NCBI GenBank assembly: GCA_018971905.1
Contig: JAGWZS010000083.1
Location: forward strand, 1 to 7,810
Reading direction: 5' to 3'
DNA: 7,810 bases
Source of the DNA: Rhodospirillales bacterium
Lineage (GTDB): Bacteria; Pseudomonadota; Alphaproteobacteria; Acetobacterales; Acetobacteraceae
Shown: piece by piece, positions 1 through 7,539 of the stretch
Layout of the letters: the number at the start of each line of letters is the position of its first letter
Numbering within the stretch: position 1 is the first letter of the stretch
The notes under the pieces: model-generated
What the model was told of the DNA's origin: nothing
Databases searched by the model: none
Seen by the model: only the letters and a program-made list of their open reading frames with translations
Made by a program: the position numbers and the translations under genes

Positions 1-336
1 CGCCCCGGCCGCACGTTTTTCGATGACGGCGCTGCATTGCTGGACACGGCCGCGCGGCTCACGCACCGGGCGCTCTATGTCCTGCTTGCCGCCGTGGTTG
101 CTTTTGGCTTCCTCACGCGCTGGACCGACAATAAACCGCTCAGCTTTTTCGGCCTGTTGATCCCCTCGCCCCTTGGCACTTTTCCCAGGACAACCGGGCA
201 TTTCGTCGATCAGATCCATGACTATCTGGCCTGGACCATCATCGTCCTGGCCGGCCTCCACGCCGCCGCCGCGCTGCTGCACCATTTTTATATGAAAGAT
301 GGTGTGCTGCGCCGGATGCTGCCACAGCGCCGCTAA
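1..336 (+). CDS. Cytochrome b561 family protein, C-terminal part (5' end outside window)
   Basis: The reading frame is open from base 1 and ends at TAA 334-336, giving 111 residues of a protein that begins upstream. What is visible fits the second half of a four-helix cytochrome b561 of the CybB type, an inner-membrane di-heme protein thought to pass electrons to or from quinone. A hydrophobic helix starts near residue 22 (THRALYVLL) and another runs from about 73 to 95. In the last helix H73 and H87 are 14 residues apart, the same spacing as the heme-ligand histidine pair of E. coli CybB as I remember it. The tail KDGVLRRMLP is typical of the family. The TTG at 37-39 is unlikely to be the start, because family-like sequence continues upstream and two helices would be missing. 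There is no obvious functional link to the Kdp genes; it is probably a separate unit that ends at this point. Confidence 0.88.
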   Translation, partial: RPGRTFFDDGAALLDTAARLTHRALYVLLAAVVAFGFLTRWTDNKPLSFFGLLIPSPLGTFPRTTGHFVDQIHDYLAWTIIVLAGLHAAAALLHHFYMKDGVLRRMLPQRR

Positions 337-338
337 TC

Positions 339-388
339 TTTATGCCGCCTTTATGCGGGCGGCCAGTTTTCCGCGTCGCGGCTTTACG
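339..388 (+). promoter_or_regulatory. Candidate KdpE operator: TTTATG direct repeats plus a distal TTTACG
   Basis: Two identical hexamers TTTATG lie at 339-344 and 350-355, separated by CCGCC, so the repeat period is 11 bp. A related TTTACG lies at 383-388, 33 bp after the second copy, so all three could face the same side of the helix. KdpE belongs to the OmpR family, whose members bind direct repeats about one helical turn apart. The E. coli kdp operator, as I recall it, is a TTTATA-N5-TTTACA arrangement with the same 5-bp spacer. The position, directly before the kdp genes, fits autoregulation by KdpDE. I see no convincing -35/-10 pair. TTTACG at 383-388 could serve as a weak -35, but the -10 that would follow (AACACT, 406-411) is poor, as expected for an activator-dependent promoter. 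The first repeat starts three bases after the upstream stop codon. Confidence 0.5.
344..370 (+). terminator. Possible weak terminator hairpin after the cytochrome b561 gene
   Basis: GCCGCC (344-349) can pair with GGCGGC (358-363) around an 8-nt loop, followed by CAG and four T residues (367-370). The 6-bp all-GC stem directly behind a stop codon fits an intrinsic terminator, but the T tract is short and offset. The element also overlaps the TTTATG repeats, so the GC spacer may be coincidental. A small DNA palindrome CCGCG-T-CGCGG follows at 371-381; its one-base loop makes it an unlikely RNA hairpin. Confidence 0.3.
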
Positions 389-415
389 CCCACACGCCTA
401 AACGGAACACTCCAA

Positions 416-422
416 TAAGGAG
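416..422 (+). promoter_or_regulatory. Strong Shine-Dalgarno site for the first ORF of the kdp operon
   Basis: TAAGGAG at 416-422 is a near-perfect complement of the 16S rRNA tail and sits 7 nt before the ATG at 430. It is by far the best ribosome binding site in the window. It supports real translation of the 27-codon ORF that follows, and through it the coupled translation of kdpF. Confidence 0.75.
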
Positions 423-429
423 TTTTCCG

Positions 430-513
430 ATGGGCGATGCCATCTCCATTCTCTTCAGCGCCGCCATTTTCTTGCTGCTGCTGTGCTACGTTCCCGCCTG
501 CGAGCGCGTGTGA
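430..513 (+). CDS. 27-residue single-span membrane micro-protein upstream of kdpF
   Basis: ATG 430 to TGA 511-513 encodes 27 residues. It has a short polar start (MGDA), a hydrophobic stretch at about residues 5-21 long enough for one membrane helix, and the ending CYVPACERV. The start has the best ribosome binding site in the window, and the stop TGA shares one base with the ATG of kdpF (TGATG), so the two are probably translationally coupled. I recall similar unnamed micro-ORFs with a Tyr-x-x-Ala/Gly-Cys-Asp/Glu-Arg ending next to kdpF in other bacteria, but cannot verify this here. It does not end like KdpF (LRPEDF-type), so it is not simply a second kdpF copy. A role as an extra small subunit or as a leader peptide coupling translation to kdpF are both possible; neither is shown by the sequence. 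Confidence 0.65.
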   Translation: MGDAISILFSAAIFLLLLCYVPACERV

Positions 514-599
514 TGCTGGACCTCACACTCGGCGCCGCCGTCTCCGCGCTGCTGCTGGTTTACCTTGTCTGGGCGATGCTGCGCCCGGAAGATTTTTGA
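513..599 (+). CDS. kdpF: KdpF, small membrane subunit of the potassium-transporting ATPase
   Basis: ATG 513 to TGA 597-599 encodes 28 residues, close to the usual KdpF length of about 29. It is one hydrophobic helix (residues 4-22) followed by the family signature ending LVWAMLRPEDF, which matches the common KdpF pattern Y-L-V-x-A-L-L-x-P-E-x-F. KdpF sits in the membrane at the KdpA/KdpB contact and stabilises the KdpFABC complex; in E. coli it is not strictly essential. It has no good ribosome binding site of its own. The ATG overlaps the stop of the preceding micro-ORF by one base, so reinitiation is the likely route. kdpA starts 9 nt after its stop. Genes this short are often missed by automatic annotation. 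Confidence 0.9.
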   Translation: MLDLTLGAAVSALLLVYLVWAMLRPEDF

Positions 600-608
600 G
601 AAAATTCC

Positions 609-2306
609 ATGACAATCCAGGGCATCGCGTATATCGCGTTGGTTTTTCTGTTGGTGCTGGGCGCGGCTTTCCCGCTCGGGCGCTATCTGGCCGCGATCTT
701 TGAAGGCCGCGTGCGTTTTTTGCGCCCGCTGGAAGCGGGTTTCTACCGCCTGGCAGGCGTTGATGAAACACGTGCCATGGGCTGGCAGGCTTATGCCGTG
801 GCACTGCTGCTGCTCAGCGTGATTCATTTCGCGCTGCTCTACGCCATTTTGCGGCTGCAATATTATCTGCCGTTCAACCCGCAGCATATCGCGGGCATGT
901 CTCCGCGCCTGGCGTTCAACACCGCCGCCAGCTTCGCCACCAACACAAACTGGCAGGCCTATGTACCAGAAGCGCAAATCTCGAATGGTGCGCAGATGTT
1001 TGGCCTCGCCGTGCATATGTTCCTCTCTGCTGCGGCAGGTATCGCGGCGGCGGCGGCGGTTATGCGCGCCTTTGCCTCTGGGGCCGCCAAAACCCTCGGC
1101 AATTTCTATGCCGATCTCACCCGCATCACGCTCTATCTGCTGCTGCCCGTCACCATCGTCGCGGCGGTGCTGCTGGTGCTGGCAGGGTGCCCGCAAACCT
1201 TCAGCGCCTTCATCACCGCGCACACGCTGCAAGGCGACACACAGAGCATCGCCATCGGCCCCGTGGCGCTGCAAGAGGCGATCAAGGAACTCGGCACCAA
1301 TGGCGGCGGTTTCTTCAATGCCAATTCCGCGCATCCGTTCGAAAACCCCAATGCCTGGACAAATCTTTTTGAAAACTGGTTGCTTCTGGTCATCGGCTTC
1401 GCCCTGCCCATCGCCTTCGGCCATATGGTAAAAAATCCACGCCAGGGCCGCGCGCTGATGGCGGCCATGGCAATCATCCTCGCTCTGGGTTGCGTGGGTA
1501 CCTACGCGGCGGAGGCGTCAGGCAACCCCCTGCAAACCGCCATCGGCGTGGCGCATCAGGGCGGGAACTGGGAAGGCAAGGAGGTACGCTTCGGTATTCC
1601 CGCAAGCACCACCTTCAATGTTTCCGCCACTGGCACCTCTACCGGCGCGGTTGACAGCTTCACTGACAGCTACATGCCATTGGCTGGCGCCATTCCGCTG
1701 TTTCTCATGCAGCTTGGCGAGGTTACACCAGGCGGCGTTGGCTCGGGCTTTTACACCATCATCGTATTCGCGCTGTTCTCGGTGTTCGTGGCGGGGCTGA
1801 TGGTCGGGCGCACGCCCGAATATCTCGGCAAGAAGGTTCAGGCGAAGGAGATCAAACTCGCCATGCTGGGTGTGTTGATCCTCACCTTGTTCATCCTGGC
1901 GGGTGCGGGCTTCTCGCTCGTCACCAAATCCGGGCTTACATCCTTGGCCAATGCCGGGCCGCATGGGTTGACGGAAATGCTCTATGCCTGGACCTCGGCG
2001 ACCGAAAATAACGGCAGCGCCTTCGCGGGGCTTTCCGCCGACACCAATCTGTTGGATTACGGCCTGGGCGCGGCCATGCTGTTCGGCCGCTTCGCCTTCA
2101 TGGTGCCGGTTCTGGCCATCGCCGGTTCGCTCGCGGCCAAGCCACGCCTGCCGGAAAGTGCCGGCACGTTCCCCACCACGGGCCCTCTGTTCATCGGGCT
2201 GCTCATCGGCGTGATCATCATCCTCGGCGGTCTGCAATTTCTGCCCGCTGACACGCTCGGGCCGTTGGCCGAGCATTTCCTCCTGCAAGCTGGAAAGACG
2301 TTTTAA
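609..2306 (+). CDS. kdpA: KdpA, potassium-binding and translocating subunit
   Basis: This 565-residue integral membrane protein (E. coli form 557) belongs to the superfamily of K+ transporters with four pore-loop repeats. KdpA binds K+ from the periplasm and passes it into a tunnel leading to KdpB. All four selectivity-filter regions are visible: TNTNWQ at 111-116 (Q116 falls at the position known to affect K+ affinity in E. coli), NGGGFFN at 231-237, GGVGSG at 375-380 and ENNGSAFAG at 466-474. Other family segments are [12 protein letters not shown] (350-361) and [10 protein letters not shown] (400-409). The start at ATG 609 aligns with the usual KdpA N-terminus; the upstream site (TGAGAAA) is weak, so coupling from kdpF is likely. 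After filter 3 the sequence reads GFYTI where I would expect something like GLYGM. Residues 140-150 are an alanine-rich part of a helix encoded by a GCG run. No truncation or frameshift is seen. Confidence 0.98.
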   Translation: MTIQGIAYIALVFLLVLGAAFPLGRYLAAIFEGRVRFLRPLEAGFYRLAGVDETRAMGWQAYAVALLLLSVIHFALLYAILRLQYYLPFNPQHIAGMSPRLAFNTAASFATNTNWQAYVPEAQISNGAQMFGLAVHMFLSAAAGIAAAAAVMRAFASGAAKTLGNFYADLTRITLYLLLPVTIVAAVLLVLAGCPQTFSAFITAHTLQGDTQSIAIGPVALQEAIKELGTNGGGFFNANSAHPFENPNAWTNLFENWLLLVIGFALPIAFGHMVKNPRQGRALMAAMAIILALGCVGTYAAEASGNPLQTAIGVAHQGGNWEGKEVRFGIPASTTFNVSATGTSTGAVDSFTDSYMPLAGAIPLFLMQLGEVTPGGVGSGFYTIIVFALFSVFVAGLMVGRTPEYLGKKVQAKEIKLAMLGVLILTLFILAGAGFSLVTKSGLTSLANAGPHGLTEMLYAWTSATENNGSAFAGLSADTNLLDYGLGAAMLFGRFAFMVPVLAIAGSLAAKPRLPESAGTFPTTGPLFIGLLIGVIIILGGLQFLPADTLGPLAEHFLLQAGKTF

Positions 2307-2308
2307 CA

Positions 2309-4330
2309 ATGTCAAAAGCTGATTCCATTTCCCTGTTTGAGTCGAGGATCATCCGCCGCGCGGCGTGGGACTCAATCGCCAAGCTCAACCCCGTCACGCT
2401 GATGCGCAATCCGGTGATCTTCGTCACCGAGATTGTCTCCGCCCTCGTCACCGCCGCGGGGATTGAGGCGCTGCTCAAACATCAGCCTGCCGCGTTCCCG
2501 CTTATTATCGCCGCGTGGCTATGGCTTACGGTTATTTTCGCCACCTTCGCGGAAGCCGTGGCGGAAGGCCGTGGTCGCGCGCGGGCCGAAACCTTGCGTC
2601 ACGCGCGGTCAGACACCATGGCCAAGCTGCTCACCAACCCGCCCAACCGCGCGCTCTACAAGCCCACACCGGCGCCAGATCTGCACCAGGGTGATATCGT
2701 ATTGGTGGAAGCAGGCGACATCATCCCTTCAGATGGCGAGGTGATCGAAGGTGTCGCCAGCGTGAATGAAAGTGCCGTGACGGGCGAATCCGCCCCGGTG
2801 GTGCGCGAGGCGGGAGGCGACCGTTCGGCCGTAACCGGCGGCACACAATTAGTGTCCGACTGGCTGGTGGTCTGCATCACCGCCGATGCGGGCAGCACCT
2901 TTCTGGACCGCATGATCTCGCTGGTGGAAGGCGCGGAACGCCGTAAAACACCGAATGAGATCGCGCTGAACATTCTGCTGGCGGGGCTCACGCTGGTATT
3001 TCTCATCGCCGTGGTCACGCTCGTGGGGTTCGGCGCTTATTCCGGCACAAAATTTTCAATTCCCGTGCTGGCGGCGCTGCTGGTCTGCCTTATCCCCACC
3101 ACCATCGGCGGCTTGCTCTCCGCCATTGGCATCGCGGGCATGGACCGGCTGGTGCGCTTCAACGTCGTTGCCACATCGGGGCGCGCCGTGGAAGCGGCGG
3201 GTGACGTGGACGCGCTGCTGCTGGACAAAACCGGCACCATCACCTTCGGCAACCGCATGGCCTCGGCGTTTTATCCTGCGGCGGGGGTGCAAGAACATGA
3301 ACTGGCGCAAGCCTGCGCGATGGCCAGCCTGGGCGACGATACACCTGAAGGCCGCTCCATCCTTGTGCTGGCGCGGGAGAAATATAACATCACGCCGGAG
3401 CGCCCGGCGGATGCCGAGATCATTCCCTTCAGCGCCAATACCCGCATGTCCGGCGTGGACAATGCCGGGCAAAGCTACCGAAAAGGTGCGGTGGATTCCG
3501 TGCTGAAGGCGCTGAACACTGAAGGCGACAACGCCTTCGCGGAAGCCGCCACGCGCATTGGCCGCGCGGGCTCCACGCCGCTGGCAGTTTCCGCCAATGG
3601 CAGGCTGCTGGGGCTCATCGAGCTGAAGGATATCGTCAAGCCCGGCATCAAGGAGCGTTTCGCGGCGCTGCGCGGCATGGGCATCCGCACGGTGATGGTG
3701 ACGGGTGACAACCGCGTCACCGCCGCCGCCATCGCCGCCGAGGCAGGGGTGGATGACTATATCGCCGAGGCCACACCGCAGAACAAGCTTGACTACATCA
3801 GGAAGGTTCAAAGCGAGGGCCGCCTGGTGGCAATGTGCGGAGACGGCACCAACGACGCGCCCGCATTGGCCCAGGCGGATGTGGGTGTGGCGATGCAGAC
3901 CGGCACCCAAGCCGCGCGCGAGGCCGGCAACATGGTTGATCTCGACAGCGACCCCACCAAGCTGATCGAAATCGTGGAAATCGGCAAGCAATTGCTGATC
4001 ACGCGCGGCGCGCTGACCACCTTCTCCATCGCCAACGATATTTCGAAATATTTCGCGATCCTGCCTGCGATTTTCGTAGGCACCTACCCGCAGCTCGGCG
4101 CGTTGAACATCATGCATCTGCACAGCCCGGAAAGTGCCATCCTCTCGGCAGTGATCTTCAATGCGCTCATCATCGTGGTGCTGGTGCCGCTGGCACTGAA
4201 GGGCGTGAAGTTCCGTGCCATCGGTGCCGCGGCACTGCTGAAGCGCAACCTGCTGATCTACGGGCTGGGCGGCATCATCGCGCCGTTCGCTGGCATCAAG
4301 CTTATCGACTTGGCTCTCGGCCTGTTTTGA
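2309..4330 (+). CDS. kdpB: KdpB, P-type ATPase catalytic subunit
   Basis: This 673-residue P-type ATPase (E. coli form 682) hydrolyses ATP in the cytoplasm to drive K+ import through KdpA. Visible parts in order: two N-terminal membrane spans (about 35-51 and 62-80); an actuator domain with TGES at 158-161, whose serine matches the one phosphorylated to inhibit KdpB in E. coli; membrane spans 3-4 with the IPTTIG motif at 262-267; the phosphorylation motif DKTGT with D306; nucleotide-binding residues around F374 and RKGA (391-394); TGDN at 465-468; the hinge motif GDGTNDAP at 511-518; and three C-terminal spans starting with NDISKYFA (576-583). D577 and K580 there match the charged pair that couples K+ passage to catalysis. 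The ATG follows the kdpA stop by only 2 nt, with a GGAAAG site at 2292-2297 inside the end of kdpA. All catalytic residues checked are intact. Confidence 0.98.
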   Translation: MSKADSISLFESRIIRRAAWDSIAKLNPVTLMRNPVIFVTEIVSALVTAAGIEALLKHQPAAFPLIIAAWLWLTVIFATFAEAVAEGRGRARAETLRHARSDTMAKLLTNPPNRALYKPTPAPDLHQGDIVLVEAGDIIPSDGEVIEGVASVNESAVTGESAPVVREAGGDRSAVTGGTQLVSDWLVVCITADAGSTFLDRMISLVEGAERRKTPNEIALNILLAGLTLVFLIAVVTLVGFGAYSGTKFSIPVLAALLVCLIPTTIGGLLSAIGIAGMDRLVRFNVVATSGRAVEAAGDVDALLLDKTGTITFGNRMASAFYPAAGVQEHELAQACAMASLGDDTPEGRSILVLAREKYNITPERPADAEIIPFSANTRMSGVDNAGQSYRKGAVDSVLKALNTEGDNAFAEAATRIGRAGSTPLAVSANGRLLGLIELKDIVKPGIKERFAALRGMGIRTVMVTGDNRVTAAAIAAEAGVDDYIAEATPQNKLDYIRKVQSEGRLVAMCGDGTNDAPALAQADVGVAMQTGTQAAREAGNMVDLDSDPTKLIEIVEIGKQLLITRGALTTFSIANDISKYFAILPAIFVGTYPQLGALNIMHLHSPESAILSAVIFNALIIVVLVPLALKGVKFRAIGAAALLKRNLLIYGLGGIIAPFAGIKLIDLALGLF

Positions 4331-4332
4331 AA

Positions 4333-4336
4333 AAGG
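4333..4336 (+). promoter_or_regulatory. Shine-Dalgarno site deciding the kdpC start
   Basis: AAGG at 4333-4336, in an A-rich context straight after the kdpB stop, is 8 nt before ATG 4345. It favours that ATG over the in-frame TTG at 4327, which overlaps the kdpB stop and would place this site inside the coding region. Confidence 0.55.
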
Positions 4337-4344
4337 TTTTTCCC

Positions 4345-4914
4345 ATGCTTCGTGATATCCGCCCAGCTTTTTCGTTAGTCGTGCTCTTTACGCTCTTTCT
4401 GGGCTTTCTCCTGCCGGAAGCCTTCACCGGCGCCATGCAGCTTGCCTTGCCCTGGCAGGCCAATGGCTCCCTGCTGAAAAACAACGGCGAAATCATCGGC
4501 TCCGCCTTGATCGGCCAGAACTTCACCTCCCCCCAATATTTCCAGCCTCGCCCTTCGGCTCTGGACAAGCCGTATGACGCCGCCACCTCCGGCGCCTCCA
4601 ATCTCGGCCCCACCAGCGCCGCGCTGCAAACCGCCATCAGGCAGCGTGTGGCGGCATACACCAAAGCGTTCGGCCCTGGCCCTGTGCCTGCTGATGCCGT
4701 CACCGCTTCCGGCTCTGGGCTGGACCCTGATATTTCGCTGGCCAATGCGCTGCGCCAGGCCCCCGCCGTGGCCGCAGCACGGCATCTGCCGGCCACCGCG
4801 GTTACGTCCATGGTGGAAAAGCTGGCGCATCACGCCTTCCTCGGAATCATCGGCACCAGCCATGTGAACGTGCTGGAACTTAACCTTGCGCTGGATCATC
4901 CACCCGCCACATAA
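4345..4914 (+). CDS. kdpC: KdpC, accessory subunit of the potassium-transporting ATPase
   Basis: From ATG 4345 the product is 189 residues, almost exactly the E. coli length (190), and begins MLRDIRPAF, a typical KdpC start. An in-frame TTG at 4327 would add six residues but overlaps the kdpB stop and lacks a suitable binding site. KdpC has one N-terminal membrane helix (about 8-27) and a large periplasmic domain. It is thought to raise the K+ affinity of the complex, possibly as a periplasmic filter near the KdpA entrance. Family motifs seen: GSALIGQNF (52-60), YFQPRPSA (65-72), SGASNLGPTS (82-91), VPADAVTASGSGLDPDIS (114-131), QAPAVAAAR (138-146), and the C-terminal VNVLELNLALD (174-184). 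It is in the same reading frame as kdpD, separated from it by the stop codon and two codons. Confidence 0.97.
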   Translation: MLRDIRPAFSLVVLFTLFLGFLLPEAFTGAMQLALPWQANGSLLKNNGEIIGSALIGQNFTSPQYFQPRPSALDKPYDAATSGASNLGPTSAALQTAIRQRVAAYTKAFGPGPVPADAVTASGSGLDPDISLANALRQAPAVAAARHLPATAVTSMVEKLAHHAFLGIIGTSHVNVLELNLALDHPPAT

Positions 4915-4920
4915 AGCCGC

Positions 4921-7539
4921 ATGGCACCCCAGGATGATGGCCGCCCAGACCCGGATGCGCTGCTGGCCAGCGCGGAACGGGGGCAGCGCGGCCATCTGAA
5001 AATCTTTCTTGGCGCGGCGCCTGGTGTCGGCAAAACCTGGGAGATGCTGGACGCCGCCCATGCCAAGCGCCAGCGCGGGCTGGACGTAGTGGCCGGGCTG
5101 ATCGAAACCCATGGCCGCGCCGGCACCCTGCAAAAAATCGGCGAACTTGAGGTTCTGCCACGGCACGCCGTGCCGTATCGCGGCCAAACGTTGGAGGAGT
5201 TCGACCTCGACGCCGCCCTGGCCCGCCACCCGCAATTGCTGCTGGTGGACGAGCTGGCCCACACCAACGCCCCCGGCCTGCGCCACGCCAAACGCTGGCA
5301 GGATGTGCAGGAACTGCTGGAAGCAGGCATCGATGTGTGGAGCACGCTGAACGTGCAGCATCTTGAAAGCCTGAACGACCAGGTGGCGCGCATCACCGGC
5401 ATCCGGGTTGGCGAAACCATCCCGGACACCGTGCTGGACATGGCCGATGAGATCGAACTGATCGACCTGCCGCCTAATGAACTGCGCGCCCGGCTGGAAG
5501 AGGGCCATATCTACCGGCCGGACGTTGCGGCCAGGGCGCTGCGGGATTTCTTCCGGGAGGGCAATCTCGGCGCGCTGCGCGAAATGGCGTTGCGCCGCGC
5601 TGCCCAGCGCATCGACCGCGACGTAACCCAATATATGCGCCTGCGCGCCATTCCCGGCCCCTGGCCGGTGGCGGAGCGCGTGCTGGCCCTGGTGGGGGCC
5701 GATGCCTCGGCCGGAAACGTCGTGCGCCACGCCGCACGGCTGGCGGAAGCCCTGCGCGCCCCGCTCACCGCTTTTCATATCGAACACAAAAACGACGATG
5801 CCCGCGTGCAGGCGGCGCTGGACCTTGCCGTGCAGCTCGGCGGCAGTGTGGTCACGCAAAACGCGACGGATCTGGTGCGCGCGGTGCTGGATTACGCCGG
5901 ACAGCACAACATCACCCATATCGTCATGGGCCGCCTGCCCGCGCGGCGCTGGCGCCCCAGGCTGCGGCTGGCGGATGCGCTAACGCGGCAAAGTGCCGCC
6001 TTCTCGCTGCATTTCGTGCCCGTGCCCGCCGCCCCGGTGCCTCGCCCAGCACCGGCCCGCCGCAAGCCAGACTGGGAACCCTACCTCTTGGCCAGCGCGC
6101 TGCTCGGTGTCGTCACGGTCATCGGCGTCGCGGCGGGCAAATACGTGCCGCAGGAAGCGATGGGGCTGATCTTCACGGGCATCATCGTGGCCATGGCCAG
6201 CCGGTCTGGCCGCAATGCCGGCCTGTTTACCGCCATCGTCGCCTTCCTGCTCTGGAATTTCTGCTTCCTGCCGCCGGTTTACACATTCTCGGTTTCCGAC
6301 CCACGGGATGTGGTGGCACTACTGGTGTTTCTGTTGGTGGGGGTGCTCACCGGCCAGCTGGCTGGGCGGGTGCGGCAAGAAGCCGGCGCCGCCGCCGCAC
6401 GGGTGGAGGCGCTGCGTCGCATCTCGCTGTTTGGCCAGCGCCTGTCGCGCGCCGCCACGCTGTCAGACGTTCTGGCCAGCGCGGCGGAGGAAGCCGCATC
6501 CATGACCGGCTCCGGCACCGTGCTGCTGCATGGCCCGCACGGCCTGCGCCCGGAAGCCAGCCGCCCTGCAGGCACCAGCCTGGACGAGGCAGCCCAGGCC
6601 GCCGCCGAATGGTGCTTCACCCATGGCGTGGAAACCGGCTTCGGCACCTCCACCCTGCCCTCCGTGCCCTGGCGCTTCTTGCCGCTTTCCAGCAATGCGG
6701 GCTGCATCGGCGTGCTGGGCGCCAGACCGGATGCCGTGCCCCCACCCCTGGCGCAGGCGCTGGCCGCCCTGGCGGGGCAAACGGCACTGGCGGTGGAACG
6801 CGCCAGGCTCTCCTTGCACACCGCCCGCGCCCAGGCTCAGGAGGACAGCCAGAAGCTGCGCAACGCCCTGCTCTCCTCCCTCAGCCACGATTTGCGTACC
6901 CCGCTCACCTCCATCCGCGGCGCCGCCGAAACACTCACCCAGGCTGGTACCGCGCTGGATGAAGCCACCCGCGCCGACCTGCTGGCCAGCATCACGCAAG
7001 ACACCGCGCGCATGACCAAATTCCTCGCCAACATCATGGACATGGCGCGGGTAGAATCAGGTGGCCTCACCGTGCGGCAAGAGCGCGTGAAACTGGAGGA
7101 GGTGGCGGAAGCCGCCATCGCGCGTGTTTCCGGCGCGTTTTATACGCGCGTGAACATCGCGCCCGATGCCGCCCACGCCCAGGCAGACCCGGCGCTTCTG
7201 GAGCAGGTGATGGTGAATCTGCTGGACAATGCCGTGAAATATGCCCCGCCGGACAGCCATATTCGCGTGAGCGCCGTGCGGGCGGGCAACAAGGTCCGGC
7301 TTTCCGTGGCCGATGCCGGGGTGGGTATCGCCCCCAACGAACTGGACGCGGTGTTCGACAGCTTCTTCCGCGCCAGCCGGGGAGACCGCGTGGCGCCCGG
7401 CACCGGGCTTGGCCTTGCCATCGCCAAGGCCTTCACCGAGGCGATGGGCGGCAGCATCTCCGCCCAAAGCCCGCGCACAGACCTGCCCGCCGACGGCATG
7501 CCCGGCACCATCATCACAGTGGAGCTGCCCGCCGCATGA
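4921..7539 (+). CDS. kdpD: KdpD, potassium/ionic-stress sensor histidine kinase
   Basis: This 872-residue kinase (E. coli form 894) controls kdp transcription through KdpE. Domains in order: the KdpD cytoplasmic sensor domain (about 11-230) with Walker A GAAPGVGKT (31-39) and Walker B-like LLLVDE (106-111); a universal-stress-protein-like domain (about 248-368); a Pro/Ala-rich linker (367-384); four membrane spans (about 388-404, 413-427, 433-452, 463-480); a GAF-like region (about 500-630); a dimerisation/phosphoacceptor domain with SHDLRTPL and H656; and an ATP-binding domain with N box NLLDNAVKY (N770), DAGVGI (798-803), a phenylalanine-rich F box (812-816) and GTGLGLAIAK (827-836). The start at ATG 4921 keeps the conserved RPDPDALLA segment, but no clear Shine-Dalgarno precedes it, so coupling to kdpC, which ends 6 nt upstream, is likely. 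kdpE overlaps its end. It looks complete and active. Confidence 0.97.
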   Translation: MAPQDDGRPDPDALLASAERGQRGHLKIFLGAAPGVGKTWEMLDAAHAKRQRGLDVVAGLIETHGRAGTLQKIGELEVLPRHAVPYRGQTLEEFDLDAALARHPQLLLVDELAHTNAPGLRHAKRWQDVQELLEAGIDVWSTLNVQHLESLNDQVARITGIRVGETIPDTVLDMADEIELIDLPPNELRARLEEGHIYRPDVAARALRDFFREGNLGALREMALRRAAQRIDRDVTQYMRLRAIPGPWPVAERVLALVGADASAGNVVRHAARLAEALRAPLTAFHIEHKNDDARVQAALDLAVQLGGSVVTQNATDLVRAVLDYAGQHNITHIVMGRLPARRWRPRLRLADALTRQSAAFSLHFVPVPAAPVPRPAPARRKPDWEPYLLASALLGVVTVIGVAAGKYVPQEAMGLIFTGIIVAMASRSGRNAGLFTAIVAFLLWNFCFLPPVYTFSVSDPRDVVALLVFLLVGVLTGQLAGRVRQEAGAAAARVEALRRISLFGQRLSRAATLSDVLASAAEEAASMTGSGTVLLHGPHGLRPEASRPAGTSLDEAAQAAAEWCFTHGVETGFGTSTLPSVPWRFLPLSSNAGCIGVLGARPDAVPPPLAQALAALAGQTALAVERARLSLHTARAQAQEDSQKLRNALLSSLSHDLRTPLTSIRGAAETLTQAGTALDEATRADLLASITQDTARMTKFLANIMDMARVESGGLTVRQERVKLEEVAEAAIARVSGAFYTRVNIAPDAAHAQADPALLEQVMVNLLDNAVKYAPPDSHIRVSAVRAGNKVRLSVADAGVGIAPNELDAVFDSFFRASRGDRVAPGTGLGLAIAKAFTEAMGGSISAQSPRTDLPADGMPGTIITVELPAA

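Noticed and set aside
37..39. TTG at 37 as the true start of the cytochrome b561 gene
   Set aside because: The frame is open to base 1, and a full family member needs two more helices and the first heme ligands upstream.
371..381. Palindrome CCGCG-T-CGCGG in the intergenic gap as a regulator site
   Set aside because: Only 5-bp arms of pure G/C in a GC-rich region, easily chance; KdpE-type regulators bind direct repeats rather than palindromes.
437..703. An 88-codon + strand frame overlapping the micro-ORF, kdpF and the start of kdpA
   Set aside because: It is in a different frame from the well-supported small genes, and its Cys/Pro/Arg-rich product looks like out-of-frame reading.
486..1424. 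A 312-codon minus-strand open frame opposite the micro-ORF, kdpF and kdpA
   Set aside because: Shadow frame with biased composition. It would contradict the densely packed + strand operon and has no supporting signal.
1518..2315. A 265-codon minus-strand open frame opposite the second half of kdpA
   Set aside because: Shadow of kdpA with no recognisable protein features.
3056..4123. A 355-codon minus-strand open frame opposite kdpB
   Set aside because: It is the reverse shadow of conserved KdpB codons, with low-complexity composition, no ribosome binding site and no family resemblance.
4327..4347. TTG at 4327 as the kdpC start
   Set aside because: It overlaps the kdpB stop and would put the AAGG site inside the gene; ATG 4345 gives the normal length and N-terminus.
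4375..5919. A 514-codon open frame on the minus strand across kdpC and kdpD
   Set aside because: It lies opposite two clearly conserved genes, and its product is rich in His, Gln, Gly and Arg with no recognisable domain. Long antisense frames are expected in GC-rich coding DNA.
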